This document shows positions 8,864-16,933 of a stretch of 59,561 nucleotides of DNA, in pieces. The notes below the pieces were generated by a model. That model ran no database searches, was not told where the DNA came from, and saw only the letters and a program-made list of their open reading frames with translations. The position numbers and the translations under genes are program-made. The stretch's first letter is position 1; every line of letters starts with the position of its first letter. This stretch comes from Hydrogenophaga sp. (lineage in GTDB: Bacteria; Pseudomonadota; Gammaproteobacteria; Burkholderiales; Burkholderiaceae_C): contig NZ_WVZN01000011.1 in the NCBI RefSeq assembly GCF_011772445.1, positions 159,361-218,921 on the forward strand, written 5' to 3'.

Positions 8864-10018
8864 ATGAAGATCGCCCGCGTCTGGGCCACGCCGCTGAACC
8901 TGCCCGTCACCGTGCAGGCCGCCCGTGGCAGCAAGACCACCAGCCTGTCCGTCTGCCTCGTGTCGATCGAGACCGACAACGGCCTGATCGGCACCGGCAT
9001 GACCGCCATCACCGAAGAAGAGGTGATCGGCAGCATCGTCAACGACATCGCGGCTCACCACCTGGTGGGCCTGGACCCGATGCGCCACGAGCAGATCTGG
9101 GAGCGCCTGTACTGGCTGCTCACGCCACGCGGGCAGTCGGGCTATGCCAGCCACGCCATCGCGGCCATCGACCTCGCGCTGTGGGACATCAAGGGCCAGG
9201 CCCTGGGCGAGCCCTGCTGGCGTCTGCTGGGCGGTGCGCGGGACGAGGTGCCGGTGTACGCCACCTTCGGTTTCGCCTTTTTCGAGCGCGACGAGCTGGC
9301 CAGTGCCGCGAAGGACTGGGTGTCGCGCGGCTTCACGCGCCTGAAGATGACCGTGGGCCACCACGCCCTGGCCCGCCGCGACGAGCCGCGCCCGCTGGAC
9401 GCGGTGATCGCCGAGGACGTGCAGCGCATCCGCGCCGTGCGCGAGGCCGTGGGCCCGGACGTGCAGATCTACATCGACGCCAACTGCAGCCTGGACTACT
9501 TCCACGCGCTGAAGCTGGCGAAACAGGTGGAGGCGTACGACATCAGCTTCTTCGAGGAGCCGGTGACGCACAACGACATCCCCAACCTGCAGAAGCTGCG
9601 CGCCAAGACCGGCATCCCCCTGGCCGCCGGCCAGAACGAAGGCCTGGCCACGCGTTTTCGCGACCTGCTGGTGGCTCAGGCCGTGGACGTGGTGCAGCCC
9701 AACGCCTGCATCAGCGGCGGCTTCACGCAGTGCGGGCGCATCGCGGGCATGGCGGCGGCGTTCAACACGCGCTTCGCCAACGGCGGGGCCTGGCCGCACC
9801 ACAACATGCACCTGCACGCGGGCCTGGCCAATGGCTCGCTGGTCGAATACCACTCGGTCGCGGTGCAGTGCTGCGAACTGGTCTTCGACGGCCTGCCCAA
9901 ACCCGAGCGCGGCGTGCTGCGCCTGCCGCAGGCGCCGGGCCTGGGCTTCAAACCCAACCCCGAGCGGCTGGCCGAGCTGGCGCGCCGCCCAGGCTCGCGC
10001 GGTGCCGGCAAGGCCTGA
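8864..10018 (+). CDS. Mandelate racemase / muconate-lactonizing enzyme family protein
   Basis: Enolase-superfamily enzyme of 384 residues, probably a sugar-acid or hydroxy-acid dehydratase or racemase. The capping domain covers about 1-125; the barrel carries metal ligands Asp in YIDANCS, Glu in FFEEPV and Glu in AGQNEG. A His-rich element near the C-terminal end of the barrel (GGAWPHHNMHLHAG) is the likely acid/base. The usual KxK catalytic pair is replaced by LKMTVG, so the second lysine is missing, pointing away from canonical racemase chemistry. Start chosen at an ATG preceded by GGAGACAAG. A Bug protein gene follows after 34 bp, suggesting a shared operon and substrate. Confidence 0.88.
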   Translation: MKIARVWATPLNLPVTVQAARGSKTTSLSVCLVSIETDNGLIGTGMTAITEEEVIGSIVNDIAAHHLVGLDPMRHEQIWERLYWLLTPRGQSGYASHAIAAIDLALWDIKGQALGEPCWRLLGGARDEVPVYATFGFAFFERDELASAAKDWVSRGFTRLKMTVGHHALARRDEPRPLDAVIAEDVQRIRAVREAVGPDVQIYIDANCSLDYFHALKLAKQVEAYDISFFEEPVTHNDIPNLQKLRAKTGIPLAAGQNEGLATRFRDLLVAQAVDVVQPNACISGGFTQCGRIAGMAAAFNTRFANGGAWPHHNMHLHAGLANGSLVEYHSVAVQCCELVFDGLPKPERGVLRLPQAPGLGFKPNPERLAELARRPGSRGAGKA

Positions 10019-10052
10019 GCGGATTCCCCACGACAACGACAGGAGACAAGAC

Positions 10053-11051
10053 ATGCAAGATGCGACGGGTTCGACCTCTTCCAACCGCCGCGCGCTGATC
10101 GCCGCGCTGCTGGCCGCCTTCGCCACCACCGGCGTGGCCACCCCCGCCGCGGCGCAGGACTGGCCCGCACGCCCCATCCGCCTGGTGGTGGGCTACTCCG
10201 CCGGCGGCGGCGTGGACGCCATGGCGCGCCTGGTGGCGCCGCGCCTGGCCGAGAAGCTGGGCCAGCAGGTGGTGGTGGACAACCGCACCGGCGCGGCCGG
10301 GCTGATCGCGGGCGACACGGTGGCGCGGGCCGCGCCCGACGGCTACACGCTGATGCTGGGCGACAGCTCGCTGCTGATCGCCCAGTACCTGAAGCCGCAG
10401 ATGAGCTTCGACCCGATCAAGTCTTTCACGCCGGTCGCCGGGCTGTTCACGCTGCCGCTGGTCATCGTGACGGGCAACGACTTCCCCGCGAAGACGCCGG
10501 CCGAGTTCGTGGCGCTGCTGAAGAAGAACCCCGGCCGCTATTCCTACGCCACCTCGGGCGTGGGCACGGTGCACCACCTGGGCTTCGAGATGCTCAAGGG
10601 CCAGACCGGCGCCTACGTGGTCCACATCCCCTACCGGGGCGCGGCGCAGATCGTGCCCGACGTGATGAGCGGCCAGGTGCCGATCGGCGTGGTGAGCGCG
10701 GCCTCCGCCATCGCCCAGGCGCGCGCGGGCAAGCTGCGCGCGCTGGCGGTGATGAACCCGGTGAAGCTGCAGGGTGGCGAGGACATCGCGCCGCTGTCGG
10801 ACGCGCTGCCGGGCTTCTCGGCCGTGCCGCGCCTCTACATCCTGGCCCCGGCGGGCACGCCCGCGCCCATCGTGGAGCGGCTCAGCGATTCGCTGCGCCA
10901 GGTGATGGCCGCGCCCGACATCGCGCAGGTGGCGGCCCAGCAGGGCGCCGTGCCGGCCTACATGCCGGCGGGCCCGCTGGCGGCGGACGTGGTGCGCGAG
11001 TCCAACGAGTGGGGCAAGGTGATCCGCGAGCAGAAGATCTCGGGGCAGTGA
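10053..11051 (+). CDS. Bug-family (TctC-like) periplasmic solute-binding protein
   Basis: Orphan tripartite-tricarboxylate-type receptor of 332 residues. A signal peptide is visible (NRRALIAALLAAFATTGVAT, cleavage near AAAQDW). Family landmarks: WPARPIRLVVGYSAGGGVD, VVVDNRTGAAG, DGYTLMLGD, HIPYRGAAQ. These proteins bind small carboxylates in the periplasm. No TctA/TctB membrane genes are nearby, as is usual for Bug paralogues in Burkholderiales. AGGAGACAAG precedes the ATG by a few bases. Position after the enolase-family gene suggests it binds the substrate of that enzyme. Confidence 0.9.
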   Translation: MQDATGSTSSNRRALIAALLAAFATTGVATPAAAQDWPARPIRLVVGYSAGGGVDAMARLVAPRLAEKLGQQVVVDNRTGAAGLIAGDTVARAAPDGYTLMLGDSSLLIAQYLKPQMSFDPIKSFTPVAGLFTLPLVIVTGNDFPAKTPAEFVALLKKNPGRYSYATSGVGTVHHLGFEMLKGQTGAYVVHIPYRGAAQIVPDVMSGQVPIGVVSAASAIAQARAGKLRALAVMNPVKLQGGEDIAPLSDALPGFSAVPRLYILAPAGTPAPIVERLSDSLRQVMAAPDIAQVAAQQGAVPAYMPAGPLAADVVRESNEWGKVIREQKISGQ

Positions 11052-11070
11052 CACCGGCCGAGCCCGGGCC

Positions 11071-11400
11071 TCAGCGGCAGGGCGGGGGCTCGGGCAGCTC
11101 CTGGCAGCGCTGGAAGGCCTCGGGCTTGAGGCCGCCGCCCACCACCCGGTACGCGTCGAAGCAGGCCTGGCTGGCCGCGTAGCGGTGCCAGGCCACCTCG
11201 CAGGCCGGCGTGCCCGGCGGCAGCGGCGCGGCTGCCGGCACGGCGCTGGCGCGGTAGCGCTCGGGGATGTCCACCGCCTGCGTGTAGTGGGTGTAGCCGT
11301 CGCGGTCGACCCAGCGCCAGATCTCGGCTGCTGCGGCGCACAAGGGCGCCAGCGTGGCGGCCAGCACCAGGGCGGAGCGTGTGAATCGGCGCATGGACAT
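11071..11400 (-). CDS. Small exported DUF4124-domain protein
   Basis: A 109-residue protein with a signal peptide (RFTRSALVLAATLAPLCAAAAE) followed by a DUF4124-type segment, EIWRWVDRDGYTHYTQ, seen in many proteobacterial envelope proteins of unknown function. Four cysteines in the mature part (CEV, CFD, CQE, PPPCR) could form disulfides in the periplasm. It is transcribed toward the Bug gene (convergent, 19 bp between stops). The start giving MSMRRFTRS was chosen because it places the signal peptide at the N-terminus. Confidence 0.75.
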   Translation of the reverse strand: MSMRRFTRSALVLAATLAPLCAAAAEIWRWVDRDGYTHYTQAVDIPERYRASAVPAAAPLPPGTPACEVAWHRYAASQACFDAYRVVGGGLKPEAFQRCQELPEPPPCR

Positions 11401-11552
11401 CGGATCGCGCAGTATCCGTCCGGTTCCCCCGCCCGCGCCACTCTGAAAATGTTTCAAACCGCGCCGGCGCGCTTTCACGCGCGGCGGACGGGCCGGCTCG
11501 CTACCATCGCGGCCAGCCCGGATCGACACACACACAACGAGGAGACCTGTCC

Positions 11553-12707
11553 ATGACCGTGATCACCAACATCGAAGACCTGCGCGTGCTGGCGCAAAAG
11601 CGCGTGCCGCGCATGTTCTACGAGTACGCCGACTCCGGCTCCTGGACCGAGGGCTCCTACCGCGCCAACGAAGCGGACTTCCAGAAGATCAAGCTGCGCC
11701 AGCGCGTGGCGGTGAACATGGAGAACCGCAGCACGCGCACCACGCTGGTCGGGGTGGACGCGGCCATGCCGCTGGCCATCGCGCCCACTGGCCTCACCGG
11801 CATGCAGCACGCCGATGGCGAGATCCTCGCGGCGCGCGCGGCCCGCAAGTTCGGCATCCCCTTCACGCTGTCCACCATGAGCATCTGCTCCATCGAGGAC
11901 GTGGCGCAGCACGCGGGCGAAGCCTTCTGGTTCCAGCTCTACGTCATGAAGGACCGCGCCTTCATCGAGCGCCTGATCGACCGCGCCAAGGCCGCGAACT
12001 GCGGCGCCCTGGTGCTCACGCTGGACCTGCAGATCATCGGCCAGCGCCACAAGGACCTGAAGAACGGCCTGACCGCCCCGCCGCGCCTGACGCTGCCGAA
12101 CATCCTGAACATCGCCAGCAAGCCGCGCTGGGCGCTGGGCATGCTGGGCACCAAGCGCCGCCAGTTCGGCAACATCGTGGGCCACGTGCAGGGCGTGAAG
12201 GACATGGCCAACCTGGGCGCCTGGACCTCGCAGCAGTTCGATCCCTCGCTCAACTGGGGCGACGTGGAGTGGATCAAGAAGCGCTGGGGCGGCAAGCTCA
12301 TCCTCAAGGGCATCCAGGACGTGGAGGACGCGCGCCTGGCCGTGCAGACCGGCGCCGACGCGCTGATCGTGAGCAACCACGGCGGGCGCCAGCTCGACGG
12401 TGCCCAGAGCAGCATCGAGGCGCTGCCTGCGATCGTGTCCGAGGTGGGCTCGCAAATCGAGGTGCACATGGACGGCGGCGTGCGCAGCGGGCAGGACGTG
12501 CTCAAGGCCCGCGCCCTGGGCGCACGCGGCTGCTACATCGGCCGCGCCATGCTGTACGGCCTGGGCGCCATGGGCGAGGAAGGCGTCAGCAAGGCGCTGG
12601 AGATCATCCACAAGGAACTCGACCTGACCATGGCCTTCTGCGGCCACACGCAGATCGAGAACGTGGACAAGTCCATCCTGCTGCCGGGCACCTATCCGAC
12701 GGCTTGA
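11553..12707 (+). CDS. FMN-dependent alpha-hydroxy-acid oxidase/dehydrogenase
   Basis: 384-residue member of the lactate/glycolate oxidase family, oxidising a 2-hydroxy acid to the 2-oxo acid with FMN. The signature SNHGGRQLDGAQSS (about 275-288) holds the catalytic His and substrate-binding Arg; PLAIAPTGLTGM and FTLSTMSICSIED build the FMN site, and MDGGVRSGQD with GRAMLYGL closes the phosphate site. There is no membrane anchor. The GAGGAGAC element before the ATG is a good ribosome site. Whether it is an lldD-type lactate dehydrogenase or acts on another acid linked to the preceding genes is open. Confidence 0.9.
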   Translation: MTVITNIEDLRVLAQKRVPRMFYEYADSGSWTEGSYRANEADFQKIKLRQRVAVNMENRSTRTTLVGVDAAMPLAIAPTGLTGMQHADGEILAARAARKFGIPFTLSTMSICSIEDVAQHAGEAFWFQLYVMKDRAFIERLIDRAKAANCGALVLTLDLQIIGQRHKDLKNGLTAPPRLTLPNILNIASKPRWALGMLGTKRRQFGNIVGHVQGVKDMANLGAWTSQQFDPSLNWGDVEWIKKRWGGKLILKGIQDVEDARLAVQTGADALIVSNHGGRQLDGAQSSIEALPAIVSEVGSQIEVHMDGGVRSGQDVLKARALGARGCYIGRAMLYGLGAMGEEGVSKALEIIHKELDLTMAFCGHTQIENVDKSILLPGTYPTA

Positions 12708-12756
12708 GGCCCCCACGCCTGTCATGCATCGCGGTCTCAGCCCAACGCCGCGAACC

Positions 12757-13506
12757 ATGATCTCCAGCCAGTTCATCAGCCGCATCACCCTGCGGCGCGA
12801 CCAGGTCGAGTCCTTCGACCGCTACCCGTTCAACCTGCCGGCGGTTCGCACGCTGGAGCCGCTCGAGCCGCACCCCAAGGTGAGCTTCTTCATAGGGGAG
12901 AACGGTTCTGGCAAGTCCACACTGCTGGAGGCCATCGCGGTGGCGATGGGCTTCAACCCCGAAGGCGGCTCGAAGAACTTCCACTTCGGTACGCGCGCCT
13001 CGCACTCGGTGCTGCACGAGTACCTGCGCATTGCCAAGGGCGTGAAGCGCCCGCGCGATGGCTACTTTCTGCGCGCCGAGAGCTTCTTCAACGTGGCCAC
13101 GGAGATCGAGCGGCTGGACGCGGAACCCACGATCGGCGCACGCGTCGGCCCGGCCTACGGAGAACGCGCGCTGCATGAGCAGTCGCACGGCGAGTCCTTC
13201 CTGGCGCTGCTGATGGAGCGCTTTCGCGGCGGCGGCCTGTACCTGCTGGACGAACCCGAGGCCGCGCTCTCACCGCAGCGCCAACTCGCCGCGCTCGCGC
13301 GCCTGCACGAGCTGGTGCGGGACGGTTCGCAGTTCATCATCGCCACGCACTCGCCCATCCTCATGGCGTACCCGGACGCCTGGATCTTCCAGTTCTCGCG
13401 CGGCGGCATCGAGCGCGTGGCCTATGAGGACACCGAGCACTACCAGGTGATGCGCAGCTTCATGGCCGACCCGCAGCGCATGCTGCACCAGTTGCTGGCG
13501 GGTTGA
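12757..13506 (+). CDS. AAA/ABC-type ATPase (SMC-like single-domain ATPase)
   Basis: Soluble 249-residue ATPase. Walker A is IGENGSGKST near residue 47, an ABC-like signature appears as SHGESFLALL, Walker B as GLYLLDEPEAALS, and the switch His as FIIATHSPIL. The layout matches small ABC-ATPase-like proteins without transporter partners (AAA_21/AAA_23 type). No dedicated partner gene is adjacent. The MISSQFISRITLRRD start was preferred to an upstream in-frame ATG because the extension MHRGLSPTPRT looks non-native. Function unknown beyond ATP hydrolysis. Confidence 0.82.
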   Translation: MISSQFISRITLRRDQVESFDRYPFNLPAVRTLEPLEPHPKVSFFIGENGSGKSTLLEAIAVAMGFNPEGGSKNFHFGTRASHSVLHEYLRIAKGVKRPRDGYFLRAESFFNVATEIERLDAEPTIGARVGPAYGERALHEQSHGESFLALLMERFRGGGLYLLDEPEAALSPQRQLAALARLHELVRDGSQFIIATHSPILMAYPDAWIFQFSRGGIERVAYEDTEHYQVMRSFMADPQRMLHQLLAG

Positions 13507-13515
13507 TGCCCCGCC

Positions 13516-14241
13516 TCAGCGCAACTCGTACACGAAGGTGCTGACCACGCGCAGCCGCTTCTCGCGTGAGCTGCCGTCGTCGTAGTCGCTGCCGGCGGCA
13601 CCGCTGATCTGGATCACGCCCTGGTTGGCGCTTTTCAGTGCGCCCAATTGCGCGCCGGCCTCGGCGGCGAACTTCTCGGCCTGCTCGCGCGCGTTGCGCG
13701 TGGCCTCGGCCAGCAGCGGGGCCTTCACGTCGTTGAAGCCGCGCAACTGGAACTGCGGGCCGCCCGAGCCCGGGCCTTCGCCGCCCAATTGAACACCGGC
13801 CTGGATCAGCGGGTCCACCGCCAGCGCCGCGGCCTGCACCTCGGCCACGCGCGGCGACTTCACGATCACCTGCCCCGTGCCGTTGAAGCGCAGCGGCTGG
13901 TTGCCCGACCCGTACTCGCGCGCGAACAGGTCCTGCACGCCCAGCGGCCGCACCTCGATCTCCTCGTCCTTGAAGCCGCGCTGCTTGAGGAAACCCACCA
14001 CCGCGTCGCGGTCGCCCGCGAGCGCCTTCTGCACCGCGTCGAAGGCGTTGCCGCCGCGGCGAAACCCCAGGGTCCAGACGGCGAAATCGCTCTCCACGTT
14101 TTTTTCGGCCAGGCCCTTGACGGTGACGCTGCGGTCGGCGAGGCGAAAGCGCTCCAGCCCATGGCTGACGGCCAGGCCGGCGACGGCGACACCGGCACCG
14201 ACCAGCGCGGCCGCGAGCAATCGGGTGAGGGGGTGGGTCAT
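13516..14241 (-). CDS. SIMPL-domain (DUF541) periplasmic protein
   Basis: 241-residue protein with an N-terminal signal or anchor segment (RLLAAALVGAGVAVAGLAVS) and a SIMPL/DUF541 domain: SVTVKGLAEKNVESD, AVVGFLKQRGFKDEEI, VIVKSPRVAEV, and AREQAEKFAAEAGAQLGAL before a VSTFVYELR end. Relatives include E. coli YggE, linked to oxidative-stress resistance. GGAGG lies 7 nt before the ATG at 14241, which fixes the start. It is divergent from the DinB-type polymerase gene. Confidence 0.85.
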   Translation of the reverse strand: MTHPLTRLLAAALVGAGVAVAGLAVSHGLERFRLADRSVTVKGLAEKNVESDFAVWTLGFRRGGNAFDAVQKALAGDRDAVVGFLKQRGFKDEEIEVRPLGVQDLFAREYGSGNQPLRFNGTGQVIVKSPRVAEVQAAALAVDPLIQAGVQLGGEGPGSGGPQFQLRGFNDVKAPLLAEATRNAREQAEKFAAEAGAQLGALKSANQGVIQISGAAGSDYDDGSSREKRLRVVSTFVYELR

Positions 14242-14288
14242 GAGAGCCTCCTGCGTGATGACGACATACCCGGGCATGGTAAGCGGGC

Positions 14289-14294
14289 TACGAT
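14289..14294 (+). promoter_or_regulatory. -10-like box of a putative leaderless promoter for dinB
   Basis: TACGAT lies 6 nt before the GTG start at 14301, with no ribosome-binding sequence between. It fits the leaderless arrangement seen before several other genes in the window. Confidence 0.4.
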
Positions 14295-14300
14295 TCGCGC

Positions 14301-15572
14301 GTGAACGCCCAGCGCCGCATCGCCCACCTCGACATGGACGCCTTTTTCGCGTCCGTCGAACTGCTGCGCTACCCCCAGCTCAAGGGCCTGCCCATGGTCA
14401 TCGGCGGCGGGCGCCGACGCGAGGTGGCCATGTTCGAGCGCCTGCGCGAGGCCTTCCCGGACACCGACTGGGGCCCGCAGACGCTGGACCGCATCCCGGT
14501 GGACTTCTTCCCGCGCCTGAGCGAGTACGTGGGCCGCGGGGTGGCCACCACCGCCACCTACGCGGCGCGCCAGTTCGGCGTGGGCTCGGCCATGGGGCTC
14601 ATGAAGGCCGCCAGACTGTGCCCGCAGGCCATCCTGCTGCCGGTGGACTTCGACGAGGTCAAGCGCCTGTCGCGCACCTTCAAGCGGGTGATCATGGAGA
14701 TCGCGCCAGTGATGCAGGACCGCGGCGTGGACGAGGTCTACATCGACTTCACCGAGGTCCCCGGTGGCCAGCGCGAGGGCGGGCGCGTGCTCGCGCGCTT
14801 GATCCAGAAAAGCATCTTCGACGCCACGGGCCTCACCTGCTCCATCGGGGTGGCGCCCAACAAGCTGCTGGCCAAGATGGCCAGCGAGTTCAACAAGCCC
14901 AACGGCATCAGCATCGTGATGCCCGAGGACCTGCAGCGCCTGATCTGGCCCCTGCCCTGCCGCAAGGTCAACGGCGTCGGGCCCAAGTCCGATGCGAAGC
15001 TGCAGTCTCACGGCATCCACACCATCGGCGACCTGGCCGCGCACGAACCCGAGTGGCTGGTGGCGAACTTCGGCAAGAGCTACGGCGCCTGGCTGCACGA
15101 GGTGGCCTGGGGCCGGGACGACCGCCCCGTGGTGACCGAGAGCGAGCCCGTGGGCATGAGCCGCGAGACCACCTTCGAGCGCGACCTGCACGCCGTGCAC
15201 GACCGCGCGGAGCTGGGCGCCATCCTCACCGAGCTGTGCGAGCAGGTGGCCAACGACCTGCAGCGCAAGGGCTACCTGGCGCACACCATCGGCATCAAGC
15301 TCACCTACGTGGGCTTCACCAAGGTCACGCGCGACCTGACGCTGGACGAACCCACGGCCGACGCCGCCACCATCCGCCGCGCGGCGGGCCAGTGCCTGAA
15401 GCGCGTGGACCTGACGCGGCGCTTCCGGCTGCTGGGCGTGCGCTCGTCCAAGCTCGTCAAAACGGGCGCAGACGAGGCCGGCGCGAGCGACCCGAACGAC
15501 CGCCCTCCCAGGTCACGAGACAAGGCGCATCGCGATGAGCACACCGACCGGCTGTTCCCTGAACTGGACTGA
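14301..15572 (+). CDS. dinB: DinB-type Y-family DNA polymerase IV with N-terminal insertion
   Basis: Error-prone translesion polymerase of 423 residues. Catalytic acidic residues are visible in HLDMDAFFASVE (about 9-20) and DRGVDEVYIDF (about 139-149); the TCSIGVAPNKLLAKMAS element and the helix-hairpin-helix KVNGVGPKSDAKL follow. Compared with typical DinB there is an insert of about 37 residues (roughly 39-75) between the IGGG and GRGVATTATYAAR segments. The C-terminus RLFPELD resembles a beta-clamp-binding tail. Translation starts at GTG. The last 54 coding bases recur at about 80% identity at 16880-16933. Confidence 0.92.
   Translation: MNAQRRIAHLDMDAFFASVELLRYPQLKGLPMVIGGGRRREVAMFERLREAFPDTDWGPQTLDRIPVDFFPRLSEYVGRGVATTATYAARQFGVGSAMGLMKAARLCPQAILLPVDFDEVKRLSRTFKRVIMEIAPVMQDRGVDEVYIDFTEVPGGQREGGRVLARLIQKSIFDATGLTCSIGVAPNKLLAKMASEFNKPNGISIVMPEDLQRLIWPLPCRKVNGVGPKSDAKLQSHGIHTIGDLAAHEPEWLVANFGKSYGAWLHEVAWGRDDRPVVTESEPVGMSRETTFERDLHAVHDRAELGAILTELCEQVANDLQRKGYLAHTIGIKLTYVGFTKVTRDLTLDEPTADAATIRRAAGQCLKRVDLTRRFRLLGVRSSKLVKTGADEAGASDPNDRPPRSRDKAHRDEHTDRLFPELD
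15516..15569 (+). repeat. Direct repeat copy 1 (dinB 3' end)
   Basis: These 54 bases, the last 18 sense codons of dinB, match 16880-16933 at 43 of 54 positions without gaps. Read in the dinB frame the second copy encodes a similar peptide (RDKAH...LFPELD), although there it is out of frame with the gene that uses it. Confidence 0.6.
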
Positions 15573-15613
15573 GGGGAGTGCACGGCCGTCCGGTGAACCG
15601 GGCTGAGGGGCCC

Positions 15614-16624
15614 TCAGAACTGGTGCCGGATGCCGACTTGCGTGCCCGACGATGCGCAGCACGGCACGGGGTTGTTGAACCCCAGCGCCGCGTGCGCCCC
15701 GTTGCGCACCCGGGTGTGGTGCGCGTACAGCGAGGTGCGGTGGGACAGGGTGTGGCTGCCCTGCAGGGTAAAGAGGGTGGCGTCGTCGTGGCGCGCGCCG
15801 AGGCCGCCCACGTCGCGCGCCCTGGCCACGCCCACGGATACCGTGTTCGCGCCGAAGCGGCGGGCGCCCGCCAGGCCATAGACCTTCATCTTGCCGCGGC
15901 CCTTGTCCTCGACATCGACATAGGCCGTGAGCTTGATCGCATCGAAGGCGTATGAACCGGCCAGCAGGACGGCATGTACGCGCTGATCGCCCGCCAGCGC
16001 GCCGTCCGCGTCGGCCACGCGCTGCAGGCCCAGGCCCAGCGTGAGCGCACCGCTCGTGTACAGCGCGTGGGCGCTGGCCTGCCGCTGCAAGCCCGGGCTG
16101 GCGTCGGTGCGCGCGCGCTCGGCGCCCAGGCTGTGCTGCCACTGAAAGCTCAGACCGTTGAAGGAGGGTGACAGATAGGTCATGGCGTTGTCGGCGCGCT
16201 TGAACTCGCCATTGCCGATGACGGGCACCACGCTGAGCACGTCGTAGGGCTTGGTGCCCACGATGTTGGCGATGTCGTCCATGGCCGTGTACTGGCGGCC
16301 CAGGCGCACGGTGCCCCAGGCGCCGCCCAGGCCGACGAAGGACTGGCGGCCGAAGGCGCGCCCGCCCTGGTTGAAGCCGCCTGCGTCCAGGTCGATGCCG
16401 CCTTCGATCAGGAACTGCGCGTTCAGGCCCCCGCCCAGGTCTTCGACGCCTCGCATGCCCAGGCGTGAATCGGACTGCTGGCCCGAGGCCAGGCGGGTGG
16501 TGGTGGCGGCGCCCCGGACGCGCTCGAGGGCCGCATCGGCCACGCCATAGAGCATGACGTAGCTTTGCGCCTGGACGGCGCCGACGGTGGACAGACAGGC
16601 CAGGGTCAGAAGGTGTTTTTTCAT
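15614..16624 (-). CDS. General porin of the GNR/Omp32 type
   Basis: Outer-membrane trimeric porin of 336 residues. A signal peptide MKKHLLTLACLSTVGAVQAQ precedes SYVMLYGVADAALE, the standard first beta-strand of Burkholderiales porins. LGMRGVEDLGGGLNAQF, RQSFVGLGGAWGTVRLGRQY and the final ...QVGIRHQF with terminal Phe are family hallmarks. It lies between dinB and the crotonase gene, on the opposite strand to both. Specific substrate cannot be read. Confidence 0.93.
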   Translation of the reverse strand: MKKHLLTLACLSTVGAVQAQSYVMLYGVADAALERVRGAATTTRLASGQQSDSRLGMRGVEDLGGGLNAQFLIEGGIDLDAGGFNQGGRAFGRQSFVGLGGAWGTVRLGRQYTAMDDIANIVGTKPYDVLSVVPVIGNGEFKRADNAMTYLSPSFNGLSFQWQHSLGAERARTDASPGLQRQASAHALYTSGALTLGLGLQRVADADGALAGDQRVHAVLLAGSYAFDAIKLTAYVDVEDKGRGKMKVYGLAGARRFGANTVSVGVARARDVGGLGARHDDATLFTLQGSHTLSHRTSLYAHHTRVRNGAHAALGFNNPVPCCASSGTQVGIRHQF

Positions 16625-16898
16625 GGGGAATCAAAGAATGAATGGTGGGTTGATCACGTCCTCGGGCGCGCCACCGTATGCGCGTCCCGGGAATGGATGA
16701 CTCGGCCATTCGTCCATCGCCGATGGAGGCCCGCTCTGCGGGTATTGGTGTCCGTCTTCTGCCGCGACGGCAGTAGCGCCGGGGGCTCGCACGCCACAGC
16801 CGGGCACCCGGCCGCACCCGTCAAACCGGGGACAGACGCCCGCGGCCCGCCCGACCAGAATGCCCGGCATCCCCCGCCCCGAGACAAGGCCCACCCCC
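16625..16898. other. Intergenic region between porin and crotonase starts
   Basis: This 274-bp divergent region should contain both promoters. I see several short perfect inverted repeats: CCATCG-CC-GATGG near 16710, GCCCGC-TCT-GCGGGT near 16730, CTGCCG-CGA-CGGCAG near 16760 and GCCGGGCACCCGGC near 16799. No convincing -35/-10 pair stands out. Its right end overlaps the second copy of the dinB-tail repeat. Confidence 0.5.
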
Positions 16899-16933
16899 AT
16901 GAACCATCCGACCTGCTTTTCCCTGAGCTGGAC
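16880..16933 (+). repeat. Direct repeat copy 2 (overlaps crotonase start)
   Basis: Ungapped 80% match to 15516-15569. The dinB-frame reading runs RDKAHPHEPSDLLFPELD here; the crotonase gene starts inside it at 16899 in a different frame (+1), reading MNHPTCFSLSWTD. The repeat also provides the GAGACAAGG preceding the crotonase ATG. Confidence 0.6.
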
